Assembly: GCA_030765625.1 (NCBI GenBank)
Contig: JAVCCF010000057.1
Span: 1 to 48,498 of the forward strand
Source: Candidatus Tenebribacter burtonii
Lineage (GTDB): Bacteria; Cloacimonadota; Cloacimonadia; Cloacimonadales; TCS61
Direction: 5' to 3'
DNA: 48,498 nucleotides
Shown here one piece after another: positions 25,371 to 34,613 of the stretch. Within the stretch, counting starts at the first letter, position 1. Each line of letters opens with the position of its first letter. The notes beneath the pieces were generated by a model, which did not search any database, was not told where the DNA came from, and saw only the letters and a program-made list of their open reading frames with translations. The translations under genes were made by a program, and so were the position numbers.

Positions 25371-25994
25371 CTATTTTGCCAACCAATTTGCGGTTACTAA
25401 AATTTTACCGTTCTCCAAAATTCTACCGACAAAAAAAGAACCTTTATTCACAACACCCACACCTTTGGGAGTGCCGGTCATTACTATATCACCGTCATTC
25501 AAACTCATGAATGTCAATAGCTCAGACAAAATATCTTTGGGTTTATAAATCATTTGGCTGATATTACCGGATTGGATATTCTCTCCTTCGATGTCTAATT
25601 CAATACTTAAACTTTTGTTAATGATGGGTATCTCAATAAATTCACTGAATAGAGCAGCACCATTAAAAGTCTTGACTCGTTCCCATGGGAATCCTTTTGA
25701 TTTTAGTTTGGATTGTAATGCCCTTTTTGTCAGATCGAGTCCAAAACCAATTGCTGAGAACTTGCCTTTTTCATACAAAAAACAAATTTCTCCTTCATAA
25801 TGAATTGGCTCTTCCTGAAAAGATAGTAGTTCATTAGATATTGCAGAATTTGGTTTCAGGAATATAATCATATTTTCAGGGATCTCGTTATTCAATTCTC
25901 TTATATGCTCTACATAATTTCTTCCTACGCAAATAATTTTGGAAGGTACAATCTTTCTATTCCCAACTATTATTGTATTCAATTCACTCTCCAT
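25371..25994 (-). CDS. Fumarylacetoacetate hydrolase family protein
   Basis: A 207-residue FAH-fold protein. It contains 'IICVGRNYVEHIRELN', 'LKPNSAI', the metal ligands in 'IHYEGEICFLYE', 'GFGLDLTKRALQ', 'KGFPWERVKTFNGAALFS' and 'DGDIVMTGTPKGVG', all typical of the family's acylpyruvase/oxaloacetate-type members. Such enzymes hydrolyse or decarboxylate 2-oxo acids (fumarylpyruvate, acylpyruvate, oxaloacetate). The substrate cannot be fixed from sequence. It is a stand-alone gene with a poor ribosome site before the ATG at 25994. Confidence 0.88.
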   Translation of the reverse strand: MESELNTIIVGNRKIVPSKIICVGRNYVEHIRELNNEIPENMIIFLKPNSAISNELLSFQEEPIHYEGEICFLYEKGKFSAIGFGLDLTKRALQSKLKSKGFPWERVKTFNGAALFSEFIEIPIINKSLSIELDIEGENIQSGNISQMIYKPKDILSELLTFMSLNDGDIVMTGTPKGVGVVNKGSFFVGRILENGKILVTANWLAK

Positions 25995-26104
25995 TTTGAT
26001 TCAACCATAATAATTCTGAATAATAACAATTTTGTCTTTGCGAAGGATTTATTTCAGAGCATTTCATACCAACTTAAGAATACACACTGCTAAAATTCCA
26101 ATGA

Positions 26105-27133
26105 TTATTCTGCTATTATCCTAATTGTTTTATATTTTTCTTCCTTACCAAGTTTTCTTAATAATTCATTTACTTCTTTTCTTGTTTCATTTAGCGTTAA
26201 TTCTCTATTAATTGTAATATCATTGATCATTATAAGTTGCTTCATTTTTGATTTCAGCTGATTCTCCGTCTGTTTACGCTCGCTTATATCGCGGGCAAAA
26301 CCCAGAATCATTCCCTCATTATTTATGATTACTGGGTGGGTTAATATTTCTACTTCAACTGTTTAACCATTCTTTCTTTTTAATGTTTACTCGTCAGGTC
26401 CAATGGATTCACCATTTATGTTTCTTGCTAAGACATCTAAAGCTTTCTTGGCTTGGATTGGGTATAGTATTCCAACCTCCACAAAATTTTTACCTATGAG
26501 TTCTTCCCGTGGGTAACCCAGTAATTTTTCAGCTGCTTTGTTTCCATCAATGAATTTGCCTGTAAAATCATTAAGATAGTAAGCATCTGGTGCAGATTCA
26601 AATAAAATATTTAGTCTTTCTTCTGAGTTTTTTAATGCTTCTTCTGCTTTCTTACGCTTGGTGATTTCTATCCCGATACTGAGAACTCCCGATGTTTCTC
26701 CATTTTCGTTTTTTAAAACAGTATTTTCCCAATTGGTAATTCTTTCAGAACTATCTTTGCATAAAATTGGATTTTCATAGGAAGAAACATCCGGCATTTC
26801 TTTGAGAACATCTTGGAAAACTTCTGGAATCACAGATCCATTGCGTTTAGAAATGAAAAGATCAAACCAATTCTTTCCCAGAACTTCATCCTTTTTATAG
26901 CCGGTAAGTTTTTCTGCAAATTTATTAAAGAGAGTGATATTGGCATTTACATCTAAAGTAAGAATAAATGCATTGGCATTATCCAGAAGGATTTTGGAGA
27001 ATTCTTTTTCTGTTGTTTGCACATCTTTATCCAATTTGCGTTCACTTCCAGATTTTTTCAAATCATCAATTTTTGCTCGTAACTGATCTATCTCTTTCAT
27101 TAGTTGTTCTTTGCTTTTTTCAGAATTCTTCAT
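26105..27133 (-). pseudogene. PAS-domain sensor protein interrupted by two in-frame stops
   Basis: One continuous reading frame of 343 codons is broken by two TAA codons, at 26387-26389 and 26363-26365. The N-terminal 248 residues hold a coiled coil (1-45) and two PAS units (about 50-165 and 170 on; 'FNKFAEKLTGYKKDEVLGKNWFDLF', 'GVLSIGIEITKRKKAE'). Between the stops the frame reads TLKRKNG, and after the second it continues TVEVEILTHPVIINNEG...FARDISERKQ, exactly the expected end of a PAS domain, then a helical tail 'MNDITINRELTLNETRKEVNELL' type. No kinase domain follows. The break fits two nonsense changes (probably Tyr and Glu originally). The 5' fragment could still be translated. GGAGG precedes the ATG. 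Confidence 0.8.
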
Positions 27134-27285
27134 ACTATTCCTCCTATGGTCTTATAAGCTGCAAATTTTGGACTTAATAGCCGAAGGCGTTGAGTCAAGA
27201 ATCGATGATAATGCGTTCTTTTACAAGTTCTTACATCCTGAATTGTTTCGTTTGGATTGCTCGCATTATTAAAAATATTTTTCAT
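27130..27285 (-). CDS. Small ORF (51 codons) overlapping the PAS gene start
   Basis: An ATG at 27285 with GAGGA five bases upstream opens 51 codons that end in a TGA overlapping the PAS gene's ATG (ATGA arrangement). The product would be basic (segments 'DVRTCKRTHYHRFLTQRLRL' and 'SPKFAAYKTIGGIV'), with no membrane helix and one cysteine. I do not recognise it. The good ribosome site and the coupling argue for a translated leader or small protein, but since the gene behind it is broken, it may be decaying too or may be chance. Confidence 0.35.
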   Translation of the reverse strand: MKNIFNNASNPNETIQDVRTCKRTHYHRFLTQRLRLLSPKFAAYKTIGGIV

Positions 27286-27643
27286 TATATTCCTCTTAGA
27301 TGATCATATTTTGAGTTTTGTAATCTTTTTTTACAAGAGAATGTCTTCTTCGAAGTTCTTAAGTATAATTATAAATTTTAAAATTTTAATTATGTCTACA
27401 AGGAATTTAATCACTCTACTCACAATTTCACCAATTCCAGCCTTCTTAAGTTGAACTTATTAACAAGTATTAATGAGAAAAGTGCCTAAGTTAATAAGTA
27501 AAAGTAGAATATTGTTCCGGTTTATCAGCAAAAAGACAGATCGTATTAAATCTTTTCTTCCTCTTTCGCTTATTTAGCGAGTATGTTTTTTAATATAAGT
27601 CATTATTCTTGACGTTATCAAGTCTATTTTCAAATTGCAATTT
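27286..27643. other. AT-rich gap between the PAS pseudogene region and mfd
   Basis: About 350 bases without a recognisable gene. On the minus strand an open stretch of about 40 codons (roughly 27330-27455, encoding 'GIGEIVSRVIKFLVDIIKIL'-like residues) has no convincing start or ribosome site and may be a remnant or chance. A small hairpin TCGCT/AGCGA lies at 27566-27580. TTGACG at 27609-27614 could be a -35 element for mfd, but the -10 region is poor. Confidence 0.4.
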
Positions 27644-30600
27644 ATGAGTACATTTTATAGTAAAATTAGATCTCTGATAGATAAATCGGAGTTCATAAAA
27701 AAAATCGATGCTGAAATTGCTGAGAATAAAATCGGGGATTTGTTTTATAATCTTAATCGCTCTGCTAAATCATTGCTTCTGTCACGAGTATTCGAGCAAA
27801 CAGGTAAAAATATAATATTTGTAACTGCGGATGATAAAGTTGCAGAGGATTATCTGGAAGATCTTGATCTGTTGATTGGAAGAGACAGATCACATTTTTT
27901 ACCTGATTATGAAGTTTTACCTTATGAACAGCGTTCACCTCATTATGTGCTGCGAGGTCAAAGGATAGAGACTCTCACAGCGGCGGTATCTTCTAAAGCG
28001 GGAATTTATAATATTTCTATTCGCTCACTTCTGCGTAAAATAACTTCAGCAGCAATTTTTAAAGAGAATATAATCAGGATTTCTGTTAATGAAGAATATG
28101 ATCCCGATGTACTTATTTCTAATCTGGTTGGAATGGGATATGAGAATCAGTTTCAGGTTTCTAAAGTTGGAGAGATAGCCCGTCGTGGCGGTATCATTGA
28201 TGTGTTTAGTCCCAATTCTCATCGTCCAGTAAGAATCGAATTTTTTGGTGATATAATTGAATCGATCAGAGTATTTTCTGTAAATTCTCAACGTTCTACC
28301 GGTGAGGAATTAACTAAAGTAACTTTAATTCCCTCCCGTGAATTTTCGTTACACGATATAGATACAAATGAGAAAATGTGGCAAAATATCCATGATAATG
28401 GATTTTATGATGGAATTGAGCTTGATGTTTCTATGCTTATTCCCAAAATTGAAACTTTCTTGGAATATTTCTCACCTGAAAATTGCATAATTTTCTGGGA
28501 TGAATTTCAATATCTTCCTTCTTATTTAAAAGAAATATTTGAAGAAACAACCAATCTTTATCAAAAAATTAGAAATAAATTTAAAAATCGTATTATTCCT
28601 CAACCAGATGCTCTTTTTGCCAATAAACGCTTCGTAAACAAAATACTAAAGAAATATCCAAGTTATTTTCTTTCAGCTTCTTATCAGGAATTTAAAGAGA
28701 TCACAGCCAAATTCAAAGCTCCAGTAGTCTCTCAAATAAATCTGCAGGGAAATCTAGAATTATTTGAAGGTGAGCTCAAAGAAAAGCTGGAAACCGGTTA
28801 CAGAATCATTATACAATCTGATAATAGCAGTCAGAGCAAACGAATGCGTGATCTATTACCGCAATATGATGACAAGATTGATTTCACCATTGGTGTTTTA
28901 CAATCCGGATTTTATCTTACCGATGCTAAAATAGCAGTTTATACTGATCATGAAATTTTTAGTCGATATAAACGGAAACGTCATCAAAACAGGTTTTCCA
29001 AAGAAGAAGCTCTGGTAGATTATGATGCTTTAAAACCCGGAGATTATATTGTTCACATTGATCACGGAATTGGCATTTATGCAGGGTTAAAGAAATTAAA
29101 TATTGAAGGAAATATAATTGAGACTCTCACTTTGCGTTATGCTGGAAATGATGTAGTTTACGTTCCAACCTTTCAACTTTCGTTAGTTTCCAAATTTGTT
29201 TCGGAAGAAGGAATAACGCCTACGATTCACAGACTCGGCAGTAAGAAATGGGAAAATATGAAATCCCGGGCACAAAAACAAATCGAGCTTATTGCCGAAG
29301 ATCTGATAAAATTATATGCAGAACGAAAAGTTAAAAGAGGTATTGCCTTTGAACCCGATTCTGTCTGGCAAACCGAGATGGAGGAATCTTTCATCTACGA
29401 AGATACGCCAGATCAGAAGACAGCTACCGAAGAGATCAAGGCAGATATGGAAGATAATACTCCTATGGAACGTCTGTTATGTGGAGATGTGGGATTTGGC
29501 AAAACAGAAGTTGCTATCCGTGCTGCTTTCAAGGCTGTGAACAGCGGGTATCAAGTTGTCATATTGGTTCCAACAACACTTCTGGCTGAACAGCATTATC
29601 TCGTTTTTAAGGAAAGATTAGCCCAATATCCAGTGAGTATTGCCATGTTCAGTCGATTCCGTTCTAAAGCTAATATTAACAAGGATCTTGTAAAACTATC
29701 AACTGGTGAGATCGATATTGCCATTGGAACCCACCGCTTACTATCTAAAGATATTAATTACAAAAAACTTGGGCTTCTAATAATTGATGAAGAGCATCGA
29801 TTTGGTGTACGGCATAAAGATAAACTACGGCAGATAAAAACAAATGTAGATACACTTTATATGAGTGCAACACCAATTCCACGTACTATGTATATGGCAC
29901 TTTCTAAATTGAAGGAATTATCACTCATTCGTACTCCACCCAAAGCGAGATTACCAATAAGAACTGTTATTGTTCCTTACGATGTTAATATTATTAAAGA
30001 TGCTATTAACCGTGAAGTTGACCGTGGTGGACAGGTTTTCTTTGTTCATAACAGAGTACAGACAATAGAAAGCATCGCTGCCGAACTGCAGGAACTTCTT
30101 CCTCATGTAAGTTTTGAAATTGGGCATGGACAATTGCCAGAGAAACAGCTAGAAAGGATAACACTTGATTTTGCGCATCATAAATTCGATGTACTAATCG
30201 CAACTACAATAATCGAATCCGGCATTGATATTCCCAATGCTAATACAATGATAATAAATCGTACTGATATGTTCGGACTTGCCCAATTATATCAAATGCG
30301 CGGCAGAGTTGGAAGAAGTAATCGGCGTGCTTATGCGTATCTTATCATTCCGCCCAAACTGAATGAAATTGCACGCAAAAGATTGGAATCACTTATCGAA
30401 TATGAATCCTTGGGAAGCGGCTATCAAATAGCAATGCGTGATATGGAACTACGTGGTGCCGGATCACTTTTGGGAACAAAACAAAGCGGAATTATAAACT
30501 CAATTGGATTTAATTACTATAACCGTCTTTTAGAAAGTGCAATTAAAGAATTACAGGATAATGAATTTATTGGAGAATTAGAAAAAGAAAAACTTCTTCA

Positions 30601-31048
30601 TATAAAATTAGATATCGACCATTATTTTCATGAAATTTATATTTCTAATGAAAAAGAGAGATTGGAAATTTACAGGAAACTTTTGCATTTTACTTCATTA
30701 AGTGAATTTGACGATCTCGAAAAAGAACTAATTGATAGATTTGGCAAAATACCTGAAAAATCAGCAAATACAATCTTATATTATAAATTGCGCATGTTGG
30801 CTTTGCAAGCCAATCTTCGTTCCCTTGATATTATGAAAGATAATTTCATAATTGAATTCGATTCCAAACGTCTTCCATCCCGTTCATTGATCTCAAAAAT
30901 TATCGGTGAATTCAATTATCCAATCAATTTTGATACAACAAAAAATCTACGAATAGTTTTCAATATATCAGAGACAGCTAAAGCAGCCAAAAATAATCAC
31001 ATGAAAATTTCCCTTAACATATTGCAATTCATTACTAAAAATTCTTAA
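27644..31048 (+). CDS. mfd: Transcription-repair coupling factor
   Basis: An 1134-residue ATP-dependent translocase that removes RNA polymerase stalled at DNA lesions and recruits the UvrA/B machinery. It has an N-terminal UvrB-like module ('LPDYEVLPYEQRSPH', 'RRGGIIDVFSPN'), a CarD-like polymerase-interaction domain ('GDYIVHIDHGIGIYAGLKKL', about 464), and RecG-like helicase motors with Walker A 'CGDVGFGKTEVAIRAA' (about 613), 'IIDEEHRFGV' (about 710), 'YMSATPIPRTMYMAL' and 'QMRGRVGRS'. The C-terminal TRCF domain completes it. The ATG at 27644 is preferred over a TTG nine bases upstream. I see no Shine-Dalgarno sequence before either. Length is normal. Confidence 0.97.
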   Translation: MSTFYSKIRSLIDKSEFIKKIDAEIAENKIGDLFYNLNRSAKSLLLSRVFEQTGKNIIFVTADDKVAEDYLEDLDLLIGRDRSHFLPDYEVLPYEQRSPHYVLRGQRIETLTAAVSSKAGIYNISIRSLLRKITSAAIFKENIIRISVNEEYDPDVLISNLVGMGYENQFQVSKVGEIARRGGIIDVFSPNSHRPVRIEFFGDIIESIRVFSVNSQRSTGEELTKVTLIPSREFSLHDIDTNEKMWQNIHDNGFYDGIELDVSMLIPKIETFLEYFSPENCIIFWDEFQYLPSYLKEIFEETTNLYQKIRNKFKNRIIPQPDALFANKRFVNKILKKYPSYFLSASYQEFKEITAKFKAPVVSQINLQGNLELFEGELKEKLETGYRIIIQSDNSSQSKRMRDLLPQYDDKIDFTIGVLQSGFYLTDAKIAVYTDHEIFSRYKRKRHQNRFSKEEALVDYDALKPGDYIVHIDHGIGIYAGLKKLNIEGNIIETLTLRYAGNDVVYVPTFQLSLVSKFVSEEGITPTIHRLGSKKWENMKSRAQKQIELIAEDLIKLYAERKVKRGIAFEPDSVWQTEMEESFIYEDTPDQKTATEEIKADMEDNTPMERLLCGDVGFGKTEVAIRAAFKAVNSGYQVVILVPTTLLAEQHYLVFKERLAQYPVSIAMFSRFRSKANINKDLVKLSTGEIDIAIGTHRLLSKDINYKKLGLLIIDEEHRFGVRHKDKLRQIKTNVDTLYMSATPIPRTMYMALSKLKELSLIRTPPKARLPIRTVIVPYDVNIIKDAINREVDRGGQVFFVHNRVQTIESIAAELQELLPHVSFEIGHGQLPEKQLERITLDFAHHKFDVLIATTIIESGIDIPNANTMIINRTDMFGLAQLYQMRGRVGRSNRRAYAYLIIPPKLNEIARKRLESLIEYESLGSGYQIAMRDMELRGAGSLLGTKQSGIINSIGFNYYNRLLESAIKELQDNEFIGELEKEKLLHIKLDIDHYFHEIYISNEKERLEIYRKLLHFTSLSEFDDLEKELIDRFGKIPEKSANTILYYKLRMLALQANLRSLDIMKDNFIIEFDSKRLPSRSLISKIIGEFNYPINFDTTKNLRIVFNISETAKAAKNNHMKISLNILQFITKNS

Positions 31049-31160
31049 AATAGTATATTTGCAATTATATGAAAATATTTGACAAAAAAGCTTAACTTTA
31101 GAATTTTTCATCATCTTATAAAGAATGTTGTTAGTTAGCATTAGTAGTTTGGGAGGTTTA

Positions 31161-32516
31161 ATGAAAAATATATACAAAGTTGTGCTGGTAATGACCATAG
31201 TGTTTTCTTCAATTTGTCTTTTTGCACAGGAAAATATCAGCCAGCAATATACTAATAATATCATGTACAATGTATCCGTTGTCGGAGCAGTTAAAAATCC
31301 AGGTGTATATCCGTTCCTACCAACCAGTCGTGTTTCCGAAGCTATTAAACTTGCCAACACACTTCTTGATACGATCAATATTCCTATACATGTTGTAAGC
31401 AACGCTTCAAAAAGAAACATTACCTTAAAGAGAAATGATGAAATCATAAAACTTGATCTGTTAAAATTCCTTGTGCTGGGTGAAGAGAATTCGAATCCAT
31501 ATTTAAAAGATGGAGATATTATTATTGTTCCTGTAATTAAAGAACAAGTACAAATCTTCGGAGCGATTGCTAACAGAAATGAAGAAGAGCTTCCAAATTA
31601 TATCGAATTGAAAAAAGGAGATAGAATATCTGACATTATTAAACTTTCAATGGGTATTTTGCCGGGTGCAGATAATCAGAATATTGAAATTGTTAGATTT
31701 ATTGGAAATTCATCTTTAACTGAATCGATCAATGTAAATCTTAATCTGATCATGAACGATCCCGAGAGTAAAGAAAATATTATTCTGCAAAATGATGATA
31801 GAATCTATATTCGTGAAATTCTTGAATATCATGATAAAAGTTTTATTACATTAATAGGTGAAATTGCTTACGAAGGAACTTATGCAATTGAGAATAACAA
31901 AACTACCCTTTTACAAATAATTACAAAAGCAGGCGGACCTACTGAAGATGCAGATCTTTTTAATGCCTATCTTCAAAGAATAAGTAAAGAAGATCTTCGT
32001 GATCCTGAATATCAGCAATTAAGAAAAACACGAGATGAAGATATGTCTCATCTTGAATATCGCTATATGAGAAATAGGCTAACGGAACCAAACGGCGTGT
32101 TTGTAAAAAACTTTGATACATTATGGAATAATAAGGAAATAGAATACGATATTAACCTGAAAGATGGAGACGTAATATATTTCCCAGCAAAAGCTGTTGC
32201 TATTAAAATTAGTGGTGAAGTAGCAAATCCTGGTTTGTTCAATTATGATATTGAATTGAATTACCTTGAATACATAGAATTTGCAGGTGGGTTTACGGGA
32301 AAAGCATGGAAAGGAAAGATAAAAATAATCCGTGCCAAGACAGGCGAATGGATAAATCCAAATAAAAACACCAAGCTAAATCCGGGTGATACGATATTCA
32401 TTCCACGTAAAGAAAGATTTTCTTATTACTGGCCATACATTCAAGAAACCATTGCTTTCATAACAGGTCTTGCTACAAGCATAATTGTAATCAGAAGTTT
32501 AATGAGTCCTAACTAG
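31161..32516 (+). CDS. SLBB-domain polysaccharide export-type protein
   Basis: From the ATG at 31161 (perfect GGGAGG site) a 451-residue exported protein with a signal peptide (about 1-22). Four beta-grasp SLBB-like units are visible by their openings: 'VSVVGAVKNPGVYPFLPTSR', 'VQIFGAIANRNEEELPNYIE', 'ITLIGEIAYEGTYAIENNKT' and 'IKISGEVANPGLFNYDIELN'. A C-terminal hydrophobic helix (about 425-445) ends the protein. This resembles Wza-like export proteins, but the cysteine for lipidation is lacking. It heads a run with two nucleotide-sugar enzymes, supporting a role in surface glycan export. TTGACA at 31079-31084 may mark the promoter. Confidence 0.85.
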   Translation: MKNIYKVVLVMTIVFSSICLFAQENISQQYTNNIMYNVSVVGAVKNPGVYPFLPTSRVSEAIKLANTLLDTINIPIHVVSNASKRNITLKRNDEIIKLDLLKFLVLGEENSNPYLKDGDIIIVPVIKEQVQIFGAIANRNEEELPNYIELKKGDRISDIIKLSMGILPGADNQNIEIVRFIGNSSLTESINVNLNLIMNDPESKENIILQNDDRIYIREILEYHDKSFITLIGEIAYEGTYAIENNKTTLLQIITKAGGPTEDADLFNAYLQRISKEDLRDPEYQQLRKTRDEDMSHLEYRYMRNRLTEPNGVFVKNFDTLWNNKEIEYDINLKDGDVIYFPAKAVAIKISGEVANPGLFNYDIELNYLEYIEFAGGFTGKAWKGKIKIIRAKTGEWINPNKNTKLNPGDTIFIPRKERFSYYWPYIQETIAFITGLATSIIVIRSLMSPN

Positions 32517-32524
32517 GAGAATAA

Positions 32525-33484
32525 ATGAACATATTAATAACAGGCGGTGCAGGTTTTATTGGATCACATCTTGCAGAAAAATTATTGTCAGAAGGTCATT
32601 CTGTTTCCGTGATCGATAATCTATCAACAGGAAAATATTCTAATATTATCCATTTAACAAAAAAAAATAACTTTAGTTATATCATTGATTCCATATTAAA
32701 TCGGGAAGTTTTAGAAGGATTAATAAAAAAATCCGATCAAATATACCATCTTGCAGCTGCAGTAGGTGTAAAATATATTATAGACAATCCTCTTCTTTCG
32801 CTTCAAACTAACATTGGTGGTGCTGAAAATGTTTTGGAATTTGCAAATAAATACAAAAAGAAAGTTCTCTTAGCATCAACTTCCGAAATCTATGGAAAAA
32901 GTGATAATATCCCATTTAAAGAAGAAGATGACAGATTGCTGGGATCTACACATATTTCCAGATGGAGCTATAGTACCTCTAAGGCGATAGACGAATTTTT
33001 TGCTTTAGCATATTATAGAGAAAAGAAACTTCCTGTTGTTATAGTACGATGTTTCAATACTGTTGGTCCACGCCAGACAGGACAATATGGAATGGTGATA
33101 CCAAAATTTGTAAGAAATGCTCTTTTAAATCATCCAATAACAATTTTTGGTGATGGGAAACAAACCAGATGTTTCTGTGATGTGGATGATGTGACTGATG
33201 GTTTTATCAAATTAATGAGCAATAAAAAGGCAATAGGCGAAATTTTTAATCTGGGAAATGATATAAGCATCAGCATCGAAGAATTAGCACATCTGATAAA
33301 AAAACTTACTCACAGCAGATCAAAAATTGAATATATTGATTATGCAGATGCTTATGAAGAAGGTTTCGAAGATATGCGTCATCGTAAACCGGATTTATCA
33401 AAAGTAATTAAATTGATCGATTACAAACCTAAATATAATCTTGAACAAATTCTTAAAAGAACGATAGACTATTTTGAGGAGTAG
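32525..33484 (+). CDS. NAD-dependent nucleotide-sugar epimerase/dehydratase
   Basis: A 319-residue extended short-chain dehydrogenase. The Rossmann motif 'ILITGGAGFIGSHLAEKLL' starts at residue 3, the active-site YxxxK is Y149/K153 in 'WSYSTSKAIDEF' with the upstream 'LASTSEIYG', and 'RCFNTVGPRQ' and 'TRCFCDVDDVTDGF' are typical of GalE/UDP-glucuronate decarboxylase-like enzymes. The exact reaction (C4 epimerisation, decarboxylation or dehydration) cannot be settled. It lies eight bases after the SLBB gene and eight before an aminotransferase, consistent with making an amino or modified sugar for a surface glycan. Confidence 0.9.
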   Translation: MNILITGGAGFIGSHLAEKLLSEGHSVSVIDNLSTGKYSNIIHLTKKNNFSYIIDSILNREVLEGLIKKSDQIYHLAAAVGVKYIIDNPLLSLQTNIGGAENVLEFANKYKKKVLLASTSEIYGKSDNIPFKEEDDRLLGSTHISRWSYSTSKAIDEFFALAYYREKKLPVVIVRCFNTVGPRQTGQYGMVIPKFVRNALLNHPITIFGDGKQTRCFCDVDDVTDGFIKLMSNKKAIGEIFNLGNDISISIEELAHLIKKLTHSRSKIEYIDYADAYEEGFEDMRHRKPDLSKVIKLIDYKPKYNLEQILKRTIDYFEE

Positions 33485-33492
33485 TAAACAAT

Positions 33493-34602
33493 ATGAAAGT
33501 TCCAATGCTTGATCTAAATGTGCAATATGAACCAATAATGGATGACATAAAAATAGAACTGGAAAAAGTATTTGAATCACATAAATATATCCTTGGACCA
33601 CAAGTCAAAGAATTTGAAGAAGATATGCAAAAGTATTGTCAGTGCAATCATGCTGTTGGCTGTGCTTCCGGTACCGATGCCCTCGTTCTCGCACTAAAAG
33701 CTCTTGAAATACAAGAAGATGACGAAGTTATTACAACAACTTTTACATTTTTTGCAACTGCCGGTTCGATCTCGCGAGTTGGTGCTAGACCCGTCTTTGT
33801 AGACATCAAACCAGATACATTTAATATAGACCCTCAAAAAATTGAAAATGCAATAACGCAAAAAACCAAAGCTATAATTGTCGTTCATCTATTTGGTCAA
33901 CCTGCCGAAATGGACAAAATTATGGAAATTGCCCAAAAACATGATTTGAAAGTAATTGAGGATAATGCCCAAGGAATTGGCGGCAAATATGATGGAAAAA
34001 TTGCCGGAACTTTTGGAGATATTGGTACACTTTCTTTTTTCCCAAGCAAAAACCTGGGAGCAATGGGTGATGCGGGAATGTGCTTGACAAATAGTGATGA
34101 ACTAGCAGCGAGATTGATTCAACTTCGTGTTCATGGTGAAAATCCTCAATATTTTCATAAATGGGTAGGGTTGAACAGTCGACTTGATACGATACAGGCA
34201 GCAATTCTAAAAGTGAAACTTCCTCATCTAAAAAAGTGGAGTGATGCTCGCCGAAAAAACGCGCAATATTATTATAAAAATTTGAATGATATCCCGCAAA
34301 TAAAAACACCCTTTATTCATGAAAAAGCTACTTCGATCTATAATCAATTTACTTTAATCGCAGAGGATCGTGACAGATTGCTTAAACATTTGAGAAAAAA
34401 CAACATCGGTTGTGCAGTTTATTATCCAAAACCTTTACATATTCAAGAGTGTTTTTCTAAACTTGGTTATAGAAAAGGTGATATGCCAATTGCAGAAAAA
34501 ATTTCACAAAAAGTTATTTCAATTCCGATATATTCTGAGATTTTAAAAGATCAGCAAGACTATGTAATTGAAAATATTAAGGAATTCTACGCACAGATAT
34601 AA
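33493..34602 (+). CDS. DegT/DnrJ/EryC1/StrS-family sugar aminotransferase
   Basis: A 369-residue PLP enzyme. The family start 'VPMLDLNVQYEPI', 'GCASGTDALVLALKAL', 'DEVITTTFTFFATAGSI', 'VHLFGQPAEMDKI', 'VIEDNAQGIGGKYDG' and the PLP lysine K186 in 'SFFPSKNLGAMGDAGM' are all present. 'GLNSRLDTIQAAIL' follows as expected. Such enzymes transfer an amino group from glutamate to a keto-sugar nucleotide (WbpE/PglE-like). With the epimerase before it, it probably builds an aminosugar for lipopolysaccharide or another surface glycan. Confidence 0.94.
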   Translation: MKVPMLDLNVQYEPIMDDIKIELEKVFESHKYILGPQVKEFEEDMQKYCQCNHAVGCASGTDALVLALKALEIQEDDEVITTTFTFFATAGSISRVGARPVFVDIKPDTFNIDPQKIENAITQKTKAIIVVHLFGQPAEMDKIMEIAQKHDLKVIEDNAQGIGGKYDGKIAGTFGDIGTLSFFPSKNLGAMGDAGMCLTNSDELAARLIQLRVHGENPQYFHKWVGLNSRLDTIQAAILKVKLPHLKKWSDARRKNAQYYYKNLNDIPQIKTPFIHEKATSIYNQFTLIAEDRDRLLKHLRKNNIGCAVYYPKPLHIQECFSKLGYRKGDMPIAEKISQKVISIPIYSEILKDQQDYVIENIKEFYAQI

Positions 34603-34613
34603 CAGGAGCAAAA

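Noticed and set aside
26105-26311. The 3' part of the PAS gene as an independent small protein.
   Set aside because: It has no ribosome site and continues the PAS frame across two TAA codons, so it is better read as the tail of a broken gene.
27330-27455. Open minus-strand stretch of about 40 codons and an overlapping plus-strand ORF (27257-27454) before mfd.
   Set aside because: Neither has a convincing start, ribosome site or family resemblance; open frames of this length are expected in such AT-rich sequence.
27566-27590. TCGCT/AGCGA hairpin followed by a T run as a terminator.
   Set aside because: Only five pairs, and no plus-strand gene upstream for it to terminate.
31079-31104. TTGACA with TAGAAT before the SLBB gene as a sigma-70 promoter.
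   Set aside because: The spacing is only 14 bases; TTGACA may still be functional, but the pair is not convincing.
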